Origin: Kocuria flava
GTDB taxonomy: Bacteria; Actinomycetota; Actinomycetes; Actinomycetales; Micrococcaceae
Assembly: GCF_001482365.1 (NCBI RefSeq)
Contig: NZ_CP013254.1
Span: 1,860,001-1,924,000 of the forward strand
Direction: 5' to 3'
Length of the DNA stretch: 64,000 nucleotides
Position numbers and translations under genes: made by a program. Position 1 is the first letter of the stretch. Every line of letters begins with the position of its first letter. Positions 42,723-51,045 of the stretch are shown here, piece after piece. The notes beneath the pieces are model-generated. The model did no database searches, was not told the DNA's origin, and worked only from the letters and a program-made list of their open reading frames with translations.

Positions 42723-43685
42723 GTGACCACGCCACGGACGACCCCCGCCCCGACCGCCCCCGCCCCCGCCGACGCCCGCTGCGGCGAGCTGGCGGGCCGG
42801 GCGTTCACCAAGGGCCACGGCACCGGCAACGACTTCGTGCTGGTCACCGACCCGCGCGCCGAGCTCGAGCTGGACCCCGGGCTCGTGGCCCGGGTCTGCG
42901 ACCGCCACCGGGGCCTCGGCGGCGACGGCCTGATCCGCGCCGTGCGCTCCGAGGCCCTGCCGGAGGGCCGGGAGCTGCTCGGCGCCGCCCCGGACGCCGA
43001 GTGGTTCATGGACTACCGCAACAACGACGGCTCGGTCGCCGAGATGTGCGGCAACGGGGTGCGCGTGTTCGTCCAGCACCTCGTCGAGGAGGGCCTCGTG
43101 ACGGTCCCCGAGGGCGAGGTGCTGCGCATCGGCACCCGGGCGGGCGTGCGCACCGTGGGCCGCACCCGCTCCGGCTGGGCCGTGGACATGGGCCCGTGGA
43201 CGTTCCTCGACGGCGAGGCCGCCCGCTCCCGCGGCTCCGACGCCGTGGTCAGCGCCGGCGGCCTGCAGGTCCCGCGCCCGGCGCTGTCGATCGGGATGGG
43301 CAACCCCCACACCGTCGTCGCGCTCGCCGAGGGGGAGAAGCTCGACCAGCTGGAGCTGACCACGGCGCCCGTGGTGCGCCCCGAGCCCGGGGACGGGACG
43401 AACGTGGAGTTCGTCGTCCCCGGCGACGGCGACGACGACGGCGTGGGCCGCGTGCGGATGCGGGTGCACGAGCGCGGGGTCGGGGAGACCCAGTCCTGCG
43501 GCACGGGCGCCTGCGCCGCGGCCGCGGCGACCCGCTTCTGGGGAGGGGCCGGGGCCCCGGACCAGTGGCTCGTGGAGGTCCCCGGCGGCACGGTCTCCGT
43601 GACGTTCGTGCCCGCCCCGGACGGGGCCGAGCACGTCGTGCTGGCCGGTCCCGCCGAGCTCGTGGCCCGCGGCACGTTCGCCTGA
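42723..43685 (+). CDS. dapF: Diaminopimelate epimerase
   Basis: Interconverts LL- and meso-diaminopimelate for lysine and peptidoglycan. The 320-residue protein has KGHGTGNDFVLV at the start, the two catalytic cysteines C109 (MCGNGVRVF) and C259 (SCGTGACAAA), and DYRNNDGSVAE and GMGNPHTVVAL between. The GTG is the only reasonable start, with 20 low-complexity residues before the fold. Likely leaderless. The hairpin after it is shared with a convergent methyltransferase gene. Confidence 0.95.
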   Translation: MTTPRTTPAPTAPAPADARCGELAGRAFTKGHGTGNDFVLVTDPRAELELDPGLVARVCDRHRGLGGDGLIRAVRSEALPEGRELLGAAPDAEWFMDYRNNDGSVAEMCGNGVRVFVQHLVEEGLVTVPEGEVLRIGTRAGVRTVGRTRSGWAVDMGPWTFLDGEAARSRGSDAVVSAGGLQVPRPALSIGMGNPHTVVALAEGEKLDQLELTTAPVVRPEPGDGTNVEFVVPGDGDDDGVGRVRMRVHERGVGETQSCGTGACAAAAATRFWGGAGAPDQWLVEVPGGTVSVTFVPAPDGAEHVVLAGPAELVARGTFA

Positions 43686-43689
43686 GCCC

Positions 43690-43728
43690 CCGGGCCCTTC
43701 CGGGGCGGGGTGGCCGCCCCGGGCCCGG
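43690..43728. terminator. Hairpin between dapF and the convergent methyltransferase gene
   Basis: CCGGGCCC/GGGCCCGG (43690-43697/43721-43728) stacked on GGGGCGG/CCGCCCC (43702-43708/43714-43720), with a 4-base bulge and a 5-base loop. Serves both strands. Confidence 0.55.
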
Positions 43729-43743
43729 CAGGACGGGGGCGGC

Positions 43744-44379
43744 TCAGGGGAGGCGCTCGACGCGCAGCACGCGGAAGCCCTTGTCCGTGGTGGCGCGCGC
43801 GACGGCGAAGCCGTCGCCCAGGGCCCCGGACAGCCACTTCTGCAGCGAGTCGGCCCCGAGGTTCTTCTGCACCACGAGCCACGCCGTCCCGCCCGGGGCC
43901 AGCCGCGGCAGCCACAGCAGCAGCAGCTCGTGCAGCGCGTCCTTGCCGATCCGGATCGGGGGGTTCGACCAGATCGTGCCGAAGCGCCGCTGCGGGTCCA
44001 CGTCCTCGGGGCGCAGCGCCTCGACCGTGCCCAGCCCCAGGGCCGCGGCGTTGTCCCGGGTGAGGGCGAGGGAGCGCTCGTTGACGTCCACGGCCGTCAC
44101 CCGCGCCCCGGGGGCCGCGGCGGCCATCGCGAGGGCCACCGGACCCCACCCGCAGCCGAGGTCCAGCAGCTCCCGGCCGGCTGGGTCGGGAACATTCTCG
44201 AGCAGCACGGACGTTCCCCTGTCGAGGCCTCGCGGGCTGAAGACCCCGCTGGAGGTCTGCAGCGCCACCTCGCGCCCGCGCAGGCGGACCGTCACCGTCC
44301 GCCGCGCCTCCGGCGTCGAGGGGTCCGCCGAGAAGTAGTGCTCGGGCGCCGGGGCGGGGCGGTCGTCGGGGGAGGCCAT
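43744..44379 (-). CDS. Class I SAM-dependent methyltransferase (RsmC-like)
   Basis: A 211-residue protein of the 16S rRNA guanine-N2 methyltransferase type. VALQTSSGVFSPRGLDRGTSVLLENV is the usual opening; LLDLGCGWGPVALAMA is the SAM-binding motif I; TIWSNPPIRIGK contains the NPP catalytic loop; LAPGGTAWLVVQKNLGA follows. Only the C-terminal catalytic half of E. coli RsmC is represented, as in many actinobacteria, so rRNA is a likely but unproven substrate. The ATG is divergent from hflX; their 95-base gap must hold both promoters. Confidence 0.85.
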   Translation of the reverse strand: MASPDDRPAPAPEHYFSADPSTPEARRTVTVRLRGREVALQTSSGVFSPRGLDRGTSVLLENVPDPAGRELLDLGCGWGPVALAMAAAAPGARVTAVDVNERSLALTRDNAAALGLGTVEALRPEDVDPQRRFGTIWSNPPIRIGKDALHELLLLWLPRLAPGGTAWLVVQKNLGADSLQKWLSGALGDGFAVARATTDKGFRVLRVERLP

Positions 44380-44435
44380 GGCACCCCATGCTACCGACCT
44401 CCCCGCCGCCCCGCCCCGGTGTCCGGGGCGGGGAC

Positions 44436-44441
44436 TAGACT
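44436..44441 (+). promoter_or_regulatory. TAGACT -10 box of hflX
   Basis: TAGACT preceded by GGAC, 33 bases upstream of the ATG, giving a short leader with a GAAAGGA ribosome site. Confidence 0.55.
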
Positions 44442-44474
44442 CCCTTCCACCAGCAGAGCCCTCCGAAAGGAACC

Positions 44475-46100
44475 ATGACCCAGTCCCACCCCACCCCTGC
44501 CGACCGCTCCGCCGGCGCGGAGCACGCCCCCGAGGGGCTCAGCCGGCAGGAGCTCGAGGACGTCGTCGAGCGCGTCCTTGCCCGCGCCCGTGCCCGCGGC
44601 GCCGCCGCGGAGCCCACCACCGAGGACGAGACCGACGGGACCGGTGTGCTCACCGGCCGCGCCCGCGAGCTCGCCGAGCCCGGCACCGGGCACGGCGAGC
44701 ACGACGGCGAGCAGCAGGACCTCGAGGAGCGGCGCGCGCTGCGCCGCGTCGCCGGGCTGTCCACCGAGCTCGAGGACGTCACCGAGCTCGAGTACCGCCA
44801 GCTGCGCCTGGAGCGCGTGGTGCTCGCCGGCCTGTGGACCGAGGGCACGCTCGAGGAGGCGGAGAACTCCCTGCGGGAGCTCGCCGCGCTCGCCGAGACC
44901 GCCGGCTCCGAGGTCCTCGACGGCATCGTCCAGCGGCGGCTCAAGCCCGACCCGGCGACCTACCTCGGCTCCGGCAAGGCCCGGGAGCTGCGCGACATCG
45001 TCGCCGCCACCGGCGCCGACACCGTGATCGTCGACTCCGAGCTCGCCCCCTCGCAGCGCCGCGGCCTCGAGGACGTCGTGAAGGTCAAGGTCATCGACCG
45101 CACCGGCCTGATCCTCGACATCTTCGCCCAGCACGCGAAGTCCAAGGAGGGCAAGGCCCAGGTCGAGCTCGCGCAGCTGGAGTACATGCTCCCGCGCCTG
45201 CGCGGGTGGGGCGAGTCGCTCTCCCGCCAGGCCGGCGGCCGCGCCGCGGCCGGCGAGGGCATCGGCTCCCGCGGCCCCGGCGAGACCAAGATCGAGCTGG
45301 ACCGGCGCCGGATCCGCGCCCGGATGGCCAAGCTGCGGCGGGAGATCGCCGCCATGAAGCCGGCCCGCGAGACCAAGCGGCTCAACCGCCGCCGCAACGC
45401 GGTGCCCTCCGTGGCGATCGCCGGGTACACCAATGCCGGGAAGTCCTCGCTGCTGAACCGGCTCACCGACGCCGGCGTGCTCGTGGAGAACGCCCTGTTC
45501 GCGACCCTGGACCCCACCGTGCGCCGGGCGCAGACCCCGGACGGCATCGGCTACACCCTCTCGGACACCGTCGGCTTCGTGCGCTCGCTGCCCACGCAGC
45601 TCGTCGAGGCGTTCCGCTCGACCCTGGAGGAGGTCGCCGACGCCGACCTGATCCTGCACGTCGTCGACGCCTCCCACCCCGACCCCGAGGGGCAGATCCG
45701 GGCGGTGCGCCAGGTCTTCACCGACATCGACGCCCAGAACATCCCCGAGATCATCGTGCTCAACAAGGTCGACGCCGCCGACCCGTTCGTCGTCGAGCGG
45801 ATCCGGCAGCGCGAGCGCAGCGTCGTCGTGGTCTCCGCCCGCACGGGGGAGGGCATCGACCGGCTGCGGCAGCGGATCAGCGAGTCCATCCCGCGCCCGC
45901 AGACGGTCCTGGACCTCGTCGTGCCCTACCGGCGGGGCGACGTCGTGAGCCGGCTGCACGAGTGGGACGCGGAGATCCTGCGCACCGAGCACCTGGCCGA
46001 GGGCACGCACCTGCTCGTGAAGGTCCGCGACGAGCTCGCGGCCGAGCTCGCGGAGTTCGTCCCGGAGCACGCGCCGGCCTTCGGCGCCGAGAGCGCCTGA
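44475..46100 (+). CDS. hflX: GTPase HflX
   Basis: Ribosome-associated GTPase that splits stalled or hibernating 70S ribosomes under stress. The 541-residue protein has an acidic N-terminal extension (about 1-110), the HflX N-domain with YLGSGKARELRDIVAATGADTVIVDSEL, the GSRGPGETKIELDRRRIRARM linker, and the G domain with G1 GYTNAGKSS at 317-325, DTVGFVRSLP (G3) and NKVD (G4). ATG follows GAAAGGA by 3 bases. The DinG-type helicase gene starts 4 bases after its stop. Confidence 0.95.
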   Translation: MTQSHPTPADRSAGAEHAPEGLSRQELEDVVERVLARARARGAAAEPTTEDETDGTGVLTGRARELAEPGTGHGEHDGEQQDLEERRALRRVAGLSTELEDVTELEYRQLRLERVVLAGLWTEGTLEEAENSLRELAALAETAGSEVLDGIVQRRLKPDPATYLGSGKARELRDIVAATGADTVIVDSELAPSQRRGLEDVVKVKVIDRTGLILDIFAQHAKSKEGKAQVELAQLEYMLPRLRGWGESLSRQAGGRAAAGEGIGSRGPGETKIELDRRRIRARMAKLRREIAAMKPARETKRLNRRRNAVPSVAIAGYTNAGKSSLLNRLTDAGVLVENALFATLDPTVRRAQTPDGIGYTLSDTVGFVRSLPTQLVEAFRSTLEEVADADLILHVVDASHPDPEGQIRAVRQVFTDIDAQNIPEIIVLNKVDAADPFVVERIRQRERSVVVVSARTGEGIDRLRQRISESIPRPQTVLDLVVPYRRGDVVSRLHEWDAEILRTEHLAEGTHLLVKVRDELAAELAEFVPEHAPAFGAESA

Positions 46101-46104
46101 CCCG

Positions 46105-48177
46105 GTGGCCGCGACGACCGCGGGCACCGCACCGGGCACGGCCGCGGCGCGCCCGGAGACGCTGCCGGGCGCGAAGGACGCCCTGGACCTGCTCGACGCC
46201 GCGGTGGACGCCATGGGCGGGCAGGTCCGGGAGGGCCAGCGGCTGATGGCGGCCAAGGTCGCCGAGTCCCTGGACCGCGGCCGCCACCTGCTCGTGCAGG
46301 CCGGCACCGGCACGGGCAAGTCCCTGGCCTACCTCGCCCCGCTGCTGGCCCACGCGCAGCGGGCGGACAAGCCCGTGGTCGTGGCCACCGCGACCCTCGC
46401 GCTGCAGGCCCAGATCGTGGGCCGGGACGTGCCGCGGCTGCTGAGCTCCCTCGAGGGCCGCCTCGAGCGCGAGCTCGACGTCGCCCTGCTCAAGGGGCGC
46501 AGCAACTACGCGTGCCTGCACAAGCTCGAGGGCGGCTACCCCTCCGAGGACGAGCCCGGAGCCCTGTTCGCCCTGCCCGACGCCGCACCGCACCCCGGAC
46601 CGGCGGAGGCCGGGCCCGCCGCGGGCCGGCTCGGCCAGGAGGTGCAGCGGCTGCGCGAGTGGGCCCGGTCCACGGAGACCGGCGACCGGGACGAGGTCGT
46701 GCCCGGGGTCACGGACAAGGCCTGGCGGCAGGTCTCGGTCACGGCCAAGGAGTGCCTGGGCCGCGGCTGCCCGCTCGTGGAGGAGTGCTTCGCCGAGCTG
46801 GCCAAGCAGCGCGCCGGCGAGGCCGACCTGGTCATCACCAACCACGCGCTGCTGGCGATCAACGCCTTCGAGGGCGTCACGGTGCTGCCCGAGCACGACG
46901 TCGTGGTCATCGACGAGGCCCACGAGCTGCAGGACCGGGTCACCGGGGCCGTGACCGGGCAGCTGTCCGCGGCCATGGTCCGCGCCGCCGCGAGCTCCCT
47001 GCGCAAGCACACCTCCGCGAGCCCCGACGCGCTCACCGCCGGGGCGGCCGCCCTCGAGGCGGCCCTGCTGGGCGCCCCGGCCGAGCTGCTGCACCGGGGG
47101 CTCACCGACGCCCAGGCCGCCGCCGTGGCCCAGGTCCGCGACGCCGCGCGCACCGCGCTGACCGAGTCGAAGTCCGGGCAGGGCGCGGAGAAGGACGCCG
47201 ACGCCGGGCGGCAGATGGCCCGCTCCCGCGTCAGCGACGTCCTGGAGCTCGCCGAGCGGGTGCTCGCCGCCGAGGGTTCCCGCGAGGTGCTGTGGCTCTC
47301 CCGCCAGGGCGGCTGGGAGCCGGGCCGCGGGTGGGTGCCCGCGGAGGACACCGACCCCGCGACCCTGCACGTGGCCCCCCTGTCGGTGGCCGGCACGCTG
47401 CGCGAGGGCCTGTTCGACGGCCGCACGGTCGTGCTGACCTCCGCGACCCTGTCCGTGGGCTCCTCCTTCGACGCCGCGGCCGGGGCGCTGGGCCTGCGCG
47501 GCGAGGGCGCCCCCCGCTGGGAGGGCATCGACGTCGGCAGCCCCTTCGACTACCCCCGGCAGGGCATCCTCTACCTGGCCCGGCACCTGGAGAAGCCCGG
47601 GCGCCGGCTCACCGAGGCGCAGCTCGACGAGATGCTCGCCCTGCTGGAGGCCTCCCGCGGCGGGGCCCTGGGCCTGTTCTCCTCCCGCCGCGCGGCCGAG
47701 GAGGCCGCCGAGGCGCTGCGGGAGCGCACCGATCTGCCGATCCTGTGCCAGGGCGACGCCTCCCTGGCCGGGCTCGTGCAGGAGTTCGCCGAGGACCCCG
47801 CGGCGAGCCTGTTCGGCACGCTGAGCCTGTGGCAGGGCGTGGACGTGCCCGGCAGCTCGTGCCGGCTCGTGATGATCGACCGGATCCCGTTCCCGCGCCC
47901 CGACGACCCGCTGGCCACGGCCCGCAGCCGGGCCGCCGAGCGCGCCGGCGGCAACGGGTTCATGTCGGTCTCCGCCACGCACGCGGCCGTGCGGCTGGCC
48001 CAGGGCGCCGGCCGGCTCATCCGGGCCGGCGGGGACCGCGGCGTCGTCGCCGTCCTGGACTCGCGGATCGCCACCGCCCGCTACGGCGGGTTCCTGCGCG
48101 CCTCGCTGCCCCCGCTGTGGACCACCACGGACCGCTCGGTGGTCCTCGGGGCCCTGGCGCGCCTGCCGGCGGGCTGA
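46105..48177 (+). CDS. dinG: DinG-family ATP-dependent DNA helicase (XPD-like, Fe-S)
   Basis: A 690-residue superfamily 2 helicase. Walker A AGTGTGKS is at 66-73, the DEAH box at 270-273 (VVIDEAHEL), and motif VI QGAGRLIRAGGDRG near the C-terminus. Four cysteines, C137, C217, C222 and C228, have the spacing of the 4Fe-4S cluster that gates DNA in XPD/DinG enzymes. It probably resolves R-loops or other replication obstacles. GTG 4 bases after hflX, so co-transcribed. DinG is SOS-regulated in E. coli; I saw no LexA box at this gene, but lexA lies just downstream on the other strand. Confidence 0.92.
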   Translation: MAATTAGTAPGTAAARPETLPGAKDALDLLDAAVDAMGGQVREGQRLMAAKVAESLDRGRHLLVQAGTGTGKSLAYLAPLLAHAQRADKPVVVATATLALQAQIVGRDVPRLLSSLEGRLERELDVALLKGRSNYACLHKLEGGYPSEDEPGALFALPDAAPHPGPAEAGPAAGRLGQEVQRLREWARSTETGDRDEVVPGVTDKAWRQVSVTAKECLGRGCPLVEECFAELAKQRAGEADLVITNHALLAINAFEGVTVLPEHDVVVIDEAHELQDRVTGAVTGQLSAAMVRAAASSLRKHTSASPDALTAGAAALEAALLGAPAELLHRGLTDAQAAAVAQVRDAARTALTESKSGQGAEKDADAGRQMARSRVSDVLELAERVLAAEGSREVLWLSRQGGWEPGRGWVPAEDTDPATLHVAPLSVAGTLREGLFDGRTVVLTSATLSVGSSFDAAAGALGLRGEGAPRWEGIDVGSPFDYPRQGILYLARHLEKPGRRLTEAQLDEMLALLEASRGGALGLFSSRRAAEEAAEALRERTDLPILCQGDASLAGLVQEFAEDPAASLFGTLSLWQGVDVPGSSCRLVMIDRIPFPRPDDPLATARSRAAERAGGNGFMSVSATHAAVRLAQGAGRLIRAGGDRGVVAVLDSRIATARYGGFLRASLPPLWTTTDRSVVLGALARLPAG

Positions 48178-48242
48178 GCCCCCGGGCCACCCGGCCCCCG
48201 GACCGTTCGGCCCCCGGACCGCTCGTGCGGCCGGGGACGACG

Positions 48243-48276
48243 ACGGCGCCCGGACCCCTGCGGATCCGGGCGCCGT
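48243..48276. terminator. Hairpin between the helicase gene and lexA
   Basis: ACGGCGCCCGGA (48243-48254) pairs with TCCGGGCGCCGT (48265-48276), 10-base loop, between two convergent genes. Confidence 0.7.
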
Positions 48277-48297
48277 GCGCGCAGCGGTGGGCGGCCC

Positions 48298-49035
48298 TCA
48301 GAGGCTGCGCAGCACCGAGACGACCTTGCCCATCACCGTGGCGTGGTCGCCCAGGATCGGCTCGTAGCGGGTGTTCTGCGGCAGCAGCCACGTGTGGCCG
48401 TCGCGCTGGCGGAAGGTCTTGACGGTGGCCTCCTCGTCGAGCAGCGCCGCGACGATGTCGCCGTTGTCGGCCGAGCTCTGGCGGCGGACCACGACCCAGT
48501 CGCCGTCGCAGATCGCGGCGTCGACCATCGAGTCGCCCTTCACGCGCAGCATGAACAGCTCGCCGTGGCCCACGAGCTGGCGCGGCAGGGCGAGCACGTC
48601 CTCGACCGCCTGCTCGGCGGTGATCGGCCCGCCCGCGGCGATGTGGCCGACCAGCGGGACCATCGTGACGTCGGCGGAGGTCGACAGCTCGGCGACGGCG
48701 TCCGCGCCCGTGCGCGCCCCGGCCGGCTCGCCGCCGGCGGGCTCCGCCGTGCCGCGCAGCTGCAGGGGGGTGAGCACCTCCATGGCCCGCGGCCGCTTGG
48801 GGTCCCGGCGGAGGTAGCCGAGCTTCTCGAGCTGGGAGAGCTGGTGGGTGACGCTCGACAGGGACGCCAGGCCCACGAGGTCGCCGATCTCGCGCATCGA
48901 CGGCGGGTAGCCGCGCTCGGCGATCGAGCGCTGGATCGTCTCCAGGATCGTGCGCTGGCGCGGGCTCAGGCCGCGGGAGCGCCGGGTGCGCGCCGGGCGG
49001 TCCCGGGGCTCCTCGGGGGTGGGCAGCTGGGGCAT
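48298..49035 (-). CDS. lexA: SOS repressor LexA
   Basis: Represses DNA-damage genes and cleaves itself when RecA is activated. The 245-residue protein has the winged helix at about 24-85 (RQRTILETIQRSIAERGYPP, MREIGDLVGLASLSSVTHQLSQLEKLGYL), the A134-G135 cleavage site in HIAAGGP, nucleophile S169 (GDSMVDAAICDGD) and general base K206 (ATVKTF). A Gly/Ala-rich insert of about 25 residues separates the domains. A promoter and LexA boxes lie in the 332-base gap to the divergent LysM gene, so it is likely autoregulated. Confidence 0.97.
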   Translation of the reverse strand: MPQLPTPEEPRDRPARTRRSRGLSPRQRTILETIQRSIAERGYPPSMREIGDLVGLASLSSVTHQLSQLEKLGYLRRDPKRPRAMEVLTPLQLRGTAEPAGGEPAGARTGADAVAELSTSADVTMVPLVGHIAAGGPITAEQAVEDVLALPRQLVGHGELFMLRVKGDSMVDAAICDGDWVVVRRQSSADNGDIVAALLDEEATVKTFRQRDGHTWLLPQNTRYEPILGDHATVMGKVVSVLRSL

Positions 49036-49175
49036 TGCGCGTCGTCCTTTCCCGTCCGGTCGGCGCCGGCGGGCCCGTGCCGTACTCCGATGTCGGACCC
49101 GGGTGGTTCTCTGGGTGTCCGGTCGGCCGCCGCACCTGGTGCGCGCCGGGCCGGACCGTTCCCGGACCTGCCCCC

Positions 49176-49204
49176 AGCCTAGGCGAGTCCGCCGGTGTCT
49201 TCAA
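49176..49204 (-). promoter_or_regulatory. Promoter of lexA
   Basis: On the minus strand TTGAAG (49204-49199), a 17-base spacer, then TAGGCT (49181-49176). This is the best -35/-10 pair in the window. It predicts a leader of about 130 bases. Confidence 0.6.
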
Positions 49205-49216
49205 ACACATGTACGA
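49201..49216. promoter_or_regulatory. LexA-like box overlapping the lexA -35
   Basis: TCAAACACATGTACGA matches TCGAAC-N4-GTTCGA at 10 of 12 fixed positions and overlaps the lexA -35 hexamer, the expected place for autorepression. Confidence 0.6.
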
Positions 49217-49223
49217 GCAAGTG

Positions 49224-49253
49224 TCGACACCGTTCGCAGGCACGTGCTAGACA
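49224..49253 (+). promoter_or_regulatory. Candidate promoter of the LysM gene
   Basis: TCGACA (49224-49229), 18-base spacer, TAGACA (49248-49253). Start near 49260, so the LexA box at 49268 would sit just inside the transcript and block it. Confidence 0.45.
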
Positions 49254-49267
49254 TGGTCCGTCGGTGT

Positions 49268-49283
49268 TCGAAGATGTGTTCGA
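49268..49283. promoter_or_regulatory. LexA box upstream of the LysM gene
   Basis: TCGAAGATGTGTTCGA matches the consensus TCGAAC-N4-GTTCGA at 11 of 12 fixed positions, the best LexA site in the window. Confidence 0.75.
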
Positions 49284-49367
49284 TCGAATGGAGTTCGTAC
49301 GAATCCGCCGATCGCAGAGCCGTTCGAGGATCGCCCGTCGCCGCGGGCCCGTCAAGGAGTTCATGCC

Positions 49368-49718
49368 ATGAGTGCCAGTGCCAGCATCCGCACCGGGGAG
49401 CACGCCGCCCGGCTGACCCTCACCCGCCGCGGCCGGTTCGTGCTCGTGGGGCTGCCCCTGCTCACGGGAGCGGCCGCGCTCGTCGTGCTCGCCGTGATCT
49501 TCCTCGTGCCCTCCACCGCGTCCGCGGGCAGCGACCCGCACGTCGGCGCCGGGACCGAGCGCGCCGTCGTCCACCCCGGCGAGAGCCTGTGGGACCTCGC
49601 CGTGGCCGCCGACCCCCAGCGGGACCCGCGCGACGTCATGGACGAGATCGTCGAGCTCAACGACCTGCGCAGCTCCGCCCTCGTCGCCGGCCAGGAGCTC
49701 GTGGTCCCCGCCGCCTGA
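49368..49718 (+). CDS. LysM-domain membrane protein, probable SOS-induced division inhibitor
   Basis: A 116-residue protein with one membrane segment (about 22-45, FVLVGLPLLTGAAALVVLAVIFLV) and an extracytoplasmic LysM domain (about 65-116; VVHPGESLWDLAVAADPQRDPRDVMDEIVELNDL). It is divergent from lexA with a strong LexA box, the same arrangement as Rv2719c (ChiZ) in M. tuberculosis, DivS in Corynebacterium and YneA in Bacillus, which halt division during DNA damage. That role is inferred from position and architecture. The ATG follows AAGGAG by 8 bases; an ATG five bases earlier reads only two codons. Confidence 0.85.
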   Translation: MSASASIRTGEHAARLTLTRRGRFVLVGLPLLTGAAALVVLAVIFLVPSTASAGSDPHVGAGTERAVVHPGESLWDLAVAADPQRDPRDVMDEIVELNDLRSSALVAGQELVVPAA

Positions 49719-49753
49719 GCCGGACCGGGTTCGGGTCGCACGGGGCCGGGGAC

Positions 49754-49759
49754 TAAGCT
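49754..49759 (+). promoter_or_regulatory. -10 box of hisC (leaderless)
   Basis: TAAGCT ends 6 bases before the hisC GTG, with TTCGGG 18 bases upstream as a weak -35. No ribosome site. Confidence 0.5.
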
Positions 49760-49765
49760 GTCCGG

Positions 49766-50890
49766 GTGACGCAGAACCTGGACCGCCTCTCCGCCCTCCC
49801 GCTCCGCGACAGCCTGCGCGGCCGCACCCCGTACGGCGCCCCGCAGCTGGACGTCGCCGTCGCCCTCAACACCAACGAGAACACCCACCCGGTGCCGGAG
49901 GACGTGCACGCCGCGATCGTCGCGGAGGTCACGGAGGCCGCCCGGACGCTCAACCGCTACCCGGACCGCGAGTTCAACGCCCTGCGCGAGGAGCTCGCCC
50001 GCTATCTCGGCCACGGTCTGCGCGCCGAGCACCTGTGGGCGGCCAACGGCTCCAACGAGATCCTCCAGCAGCTGCTGCAGGCCTTCGGCGGTCCGGGCCG
50101 GCGCCTGCTGACGTTCGTGCCCACCTACTCGATGTACCCGCTGCTGGCCGCCGGCACGGACACGGAGTTCGTCGCGGGGGAGCGCACCGCCGACTTCGGG
50201 CTCGACGCCGCGTCCGCGGCCGAGCAGGTCCGCCGGCACCGGCCCGACGTCGTGTTCCTGTGCTCCCCGAACAACCCCACCGGCACCGCCCTGGGGCTCG
50301 ACGTGGTCCGCGCCGTCTACGAGGCCACCGAGGACCACCGCGCGCTGGTCGTGGTGGACGAGGCCTACGCCGAATTCGCCCATGCCGGCACGGCCTCGGC
50401 GCTGAGCCTGCTCGAGGGCCGCCCGCGCCTGGTCGTCTCCCGCACCATGAGCAAGGCCTTCGCGCTGGCGGGGGCCCGGCTGGGCTACTTCGCGGCCGCC
50501 CCCGAGGTCGCCGACGCCGTGCGCCTGGTGCGCTTGCCCTACCACCTCTCGGCCGTCACCCAGGCCACGGCCCTCGCGGCGCTGCGCCACTCCGCGTCCC
50601 TGCTGGCCAACGTCGAGGACATCAAGGCCCAGCGCGACCGGATCGTCGCCGGTCTGCAGGAGCTCGGGCTGCGCCCGGCCGTCTCCGACTCCAACTTCGT
50701 CTTCTTCGGGGGCATGGCCGACTCTCGCACCGTGTGGGAGGCCCTGCTCGCGCGCGGCGTGCTCGTGCGCGACGTCGGGATCCCCGGGCACCTGCGCGTG
50801 ACCGCGGGCACCGAGGCCGAGACCACCGCCTTCCTGGAGGCCCTGGCCGGGGTCGTCGCCGAGGGCGCCGGCACCCCGTCGCACGCCTGA
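49766..50890 (+). CDS. hisC: Histidinol-phosphate aminotransferase
   Basis: PLP enzyme making L-histidinol phosphate. The 374-residue fold-type I protein has LNTNENTHPVPEDV at the substrate end, AANGSNEILQQLLQAFGGPGR, LCSPNNPTGTALG, VVDEAYAEFA and the PLP lysine K230 in SRTMSKAFALAGARLGY. In actinobacteria HisC-like enzymes can also act on aromatic amino acids, but linkage to hisB, hisH and priA supports histidine synthesis. GTG start, predicted leaderless. Confidence 0.94.
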   Translation: MTQNLDRLSALPLRDSLRGRTPYGAPQLDVAVALNTNENTHPVPEDVHAAIVAEVTEAARTLNRYPDREFNALREELARYLGHGLRAEHLWAANGSNEILQQLLQAFGGPGRRLLTFVPTYSMYPLLAAGTDTEFVAGERTADFGLDAASAAEQVRRHRPDVVFLCSPNNPTGTALGLDVVRAVYEATEDHRALVVVDEAYAEFAHAGTASALSLLEGRPRLVVSRTMSKAFALAGARLGYFAAAPEVADAVRLVRLPYHLSAVTQATALAALRHSASLLANVEDIKAQRDRIVAGLQELGLRPAVSDSNFVFFGGMADSRTVWEALLARGVLVRDVGIPGHLRVTAGTEAETTAFLEALAGVVAEGAGTPSHA

Positions 50891-50922
50891 CGCCCCGGGA
50901 CCGGGCGCCCGCCCGCGCCCGA

Positions 50923-50928
50923 TAGCAT
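50923..50928 (+). promoter_or_regulatory. Candidate -10 box of the hisB group
   Basis: TAGCAT, 117 bases before hisB. The intervening leader is GC-rich with inverted repeats but no obvious His-rich leader peptide. Confidence 0.4.
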
Positions 50929-51045
50929 GGGAGCAGACCCCCGGGGACCCCGCCGCCCGCCCGGCGGCGGGCCCGCCCCGACCACCCCAGCGGTCCGGCC
51001 CTCCCGCCGGAGGGCCGCGCCCGCGCCCGCGAGGAGTTCCACCGG

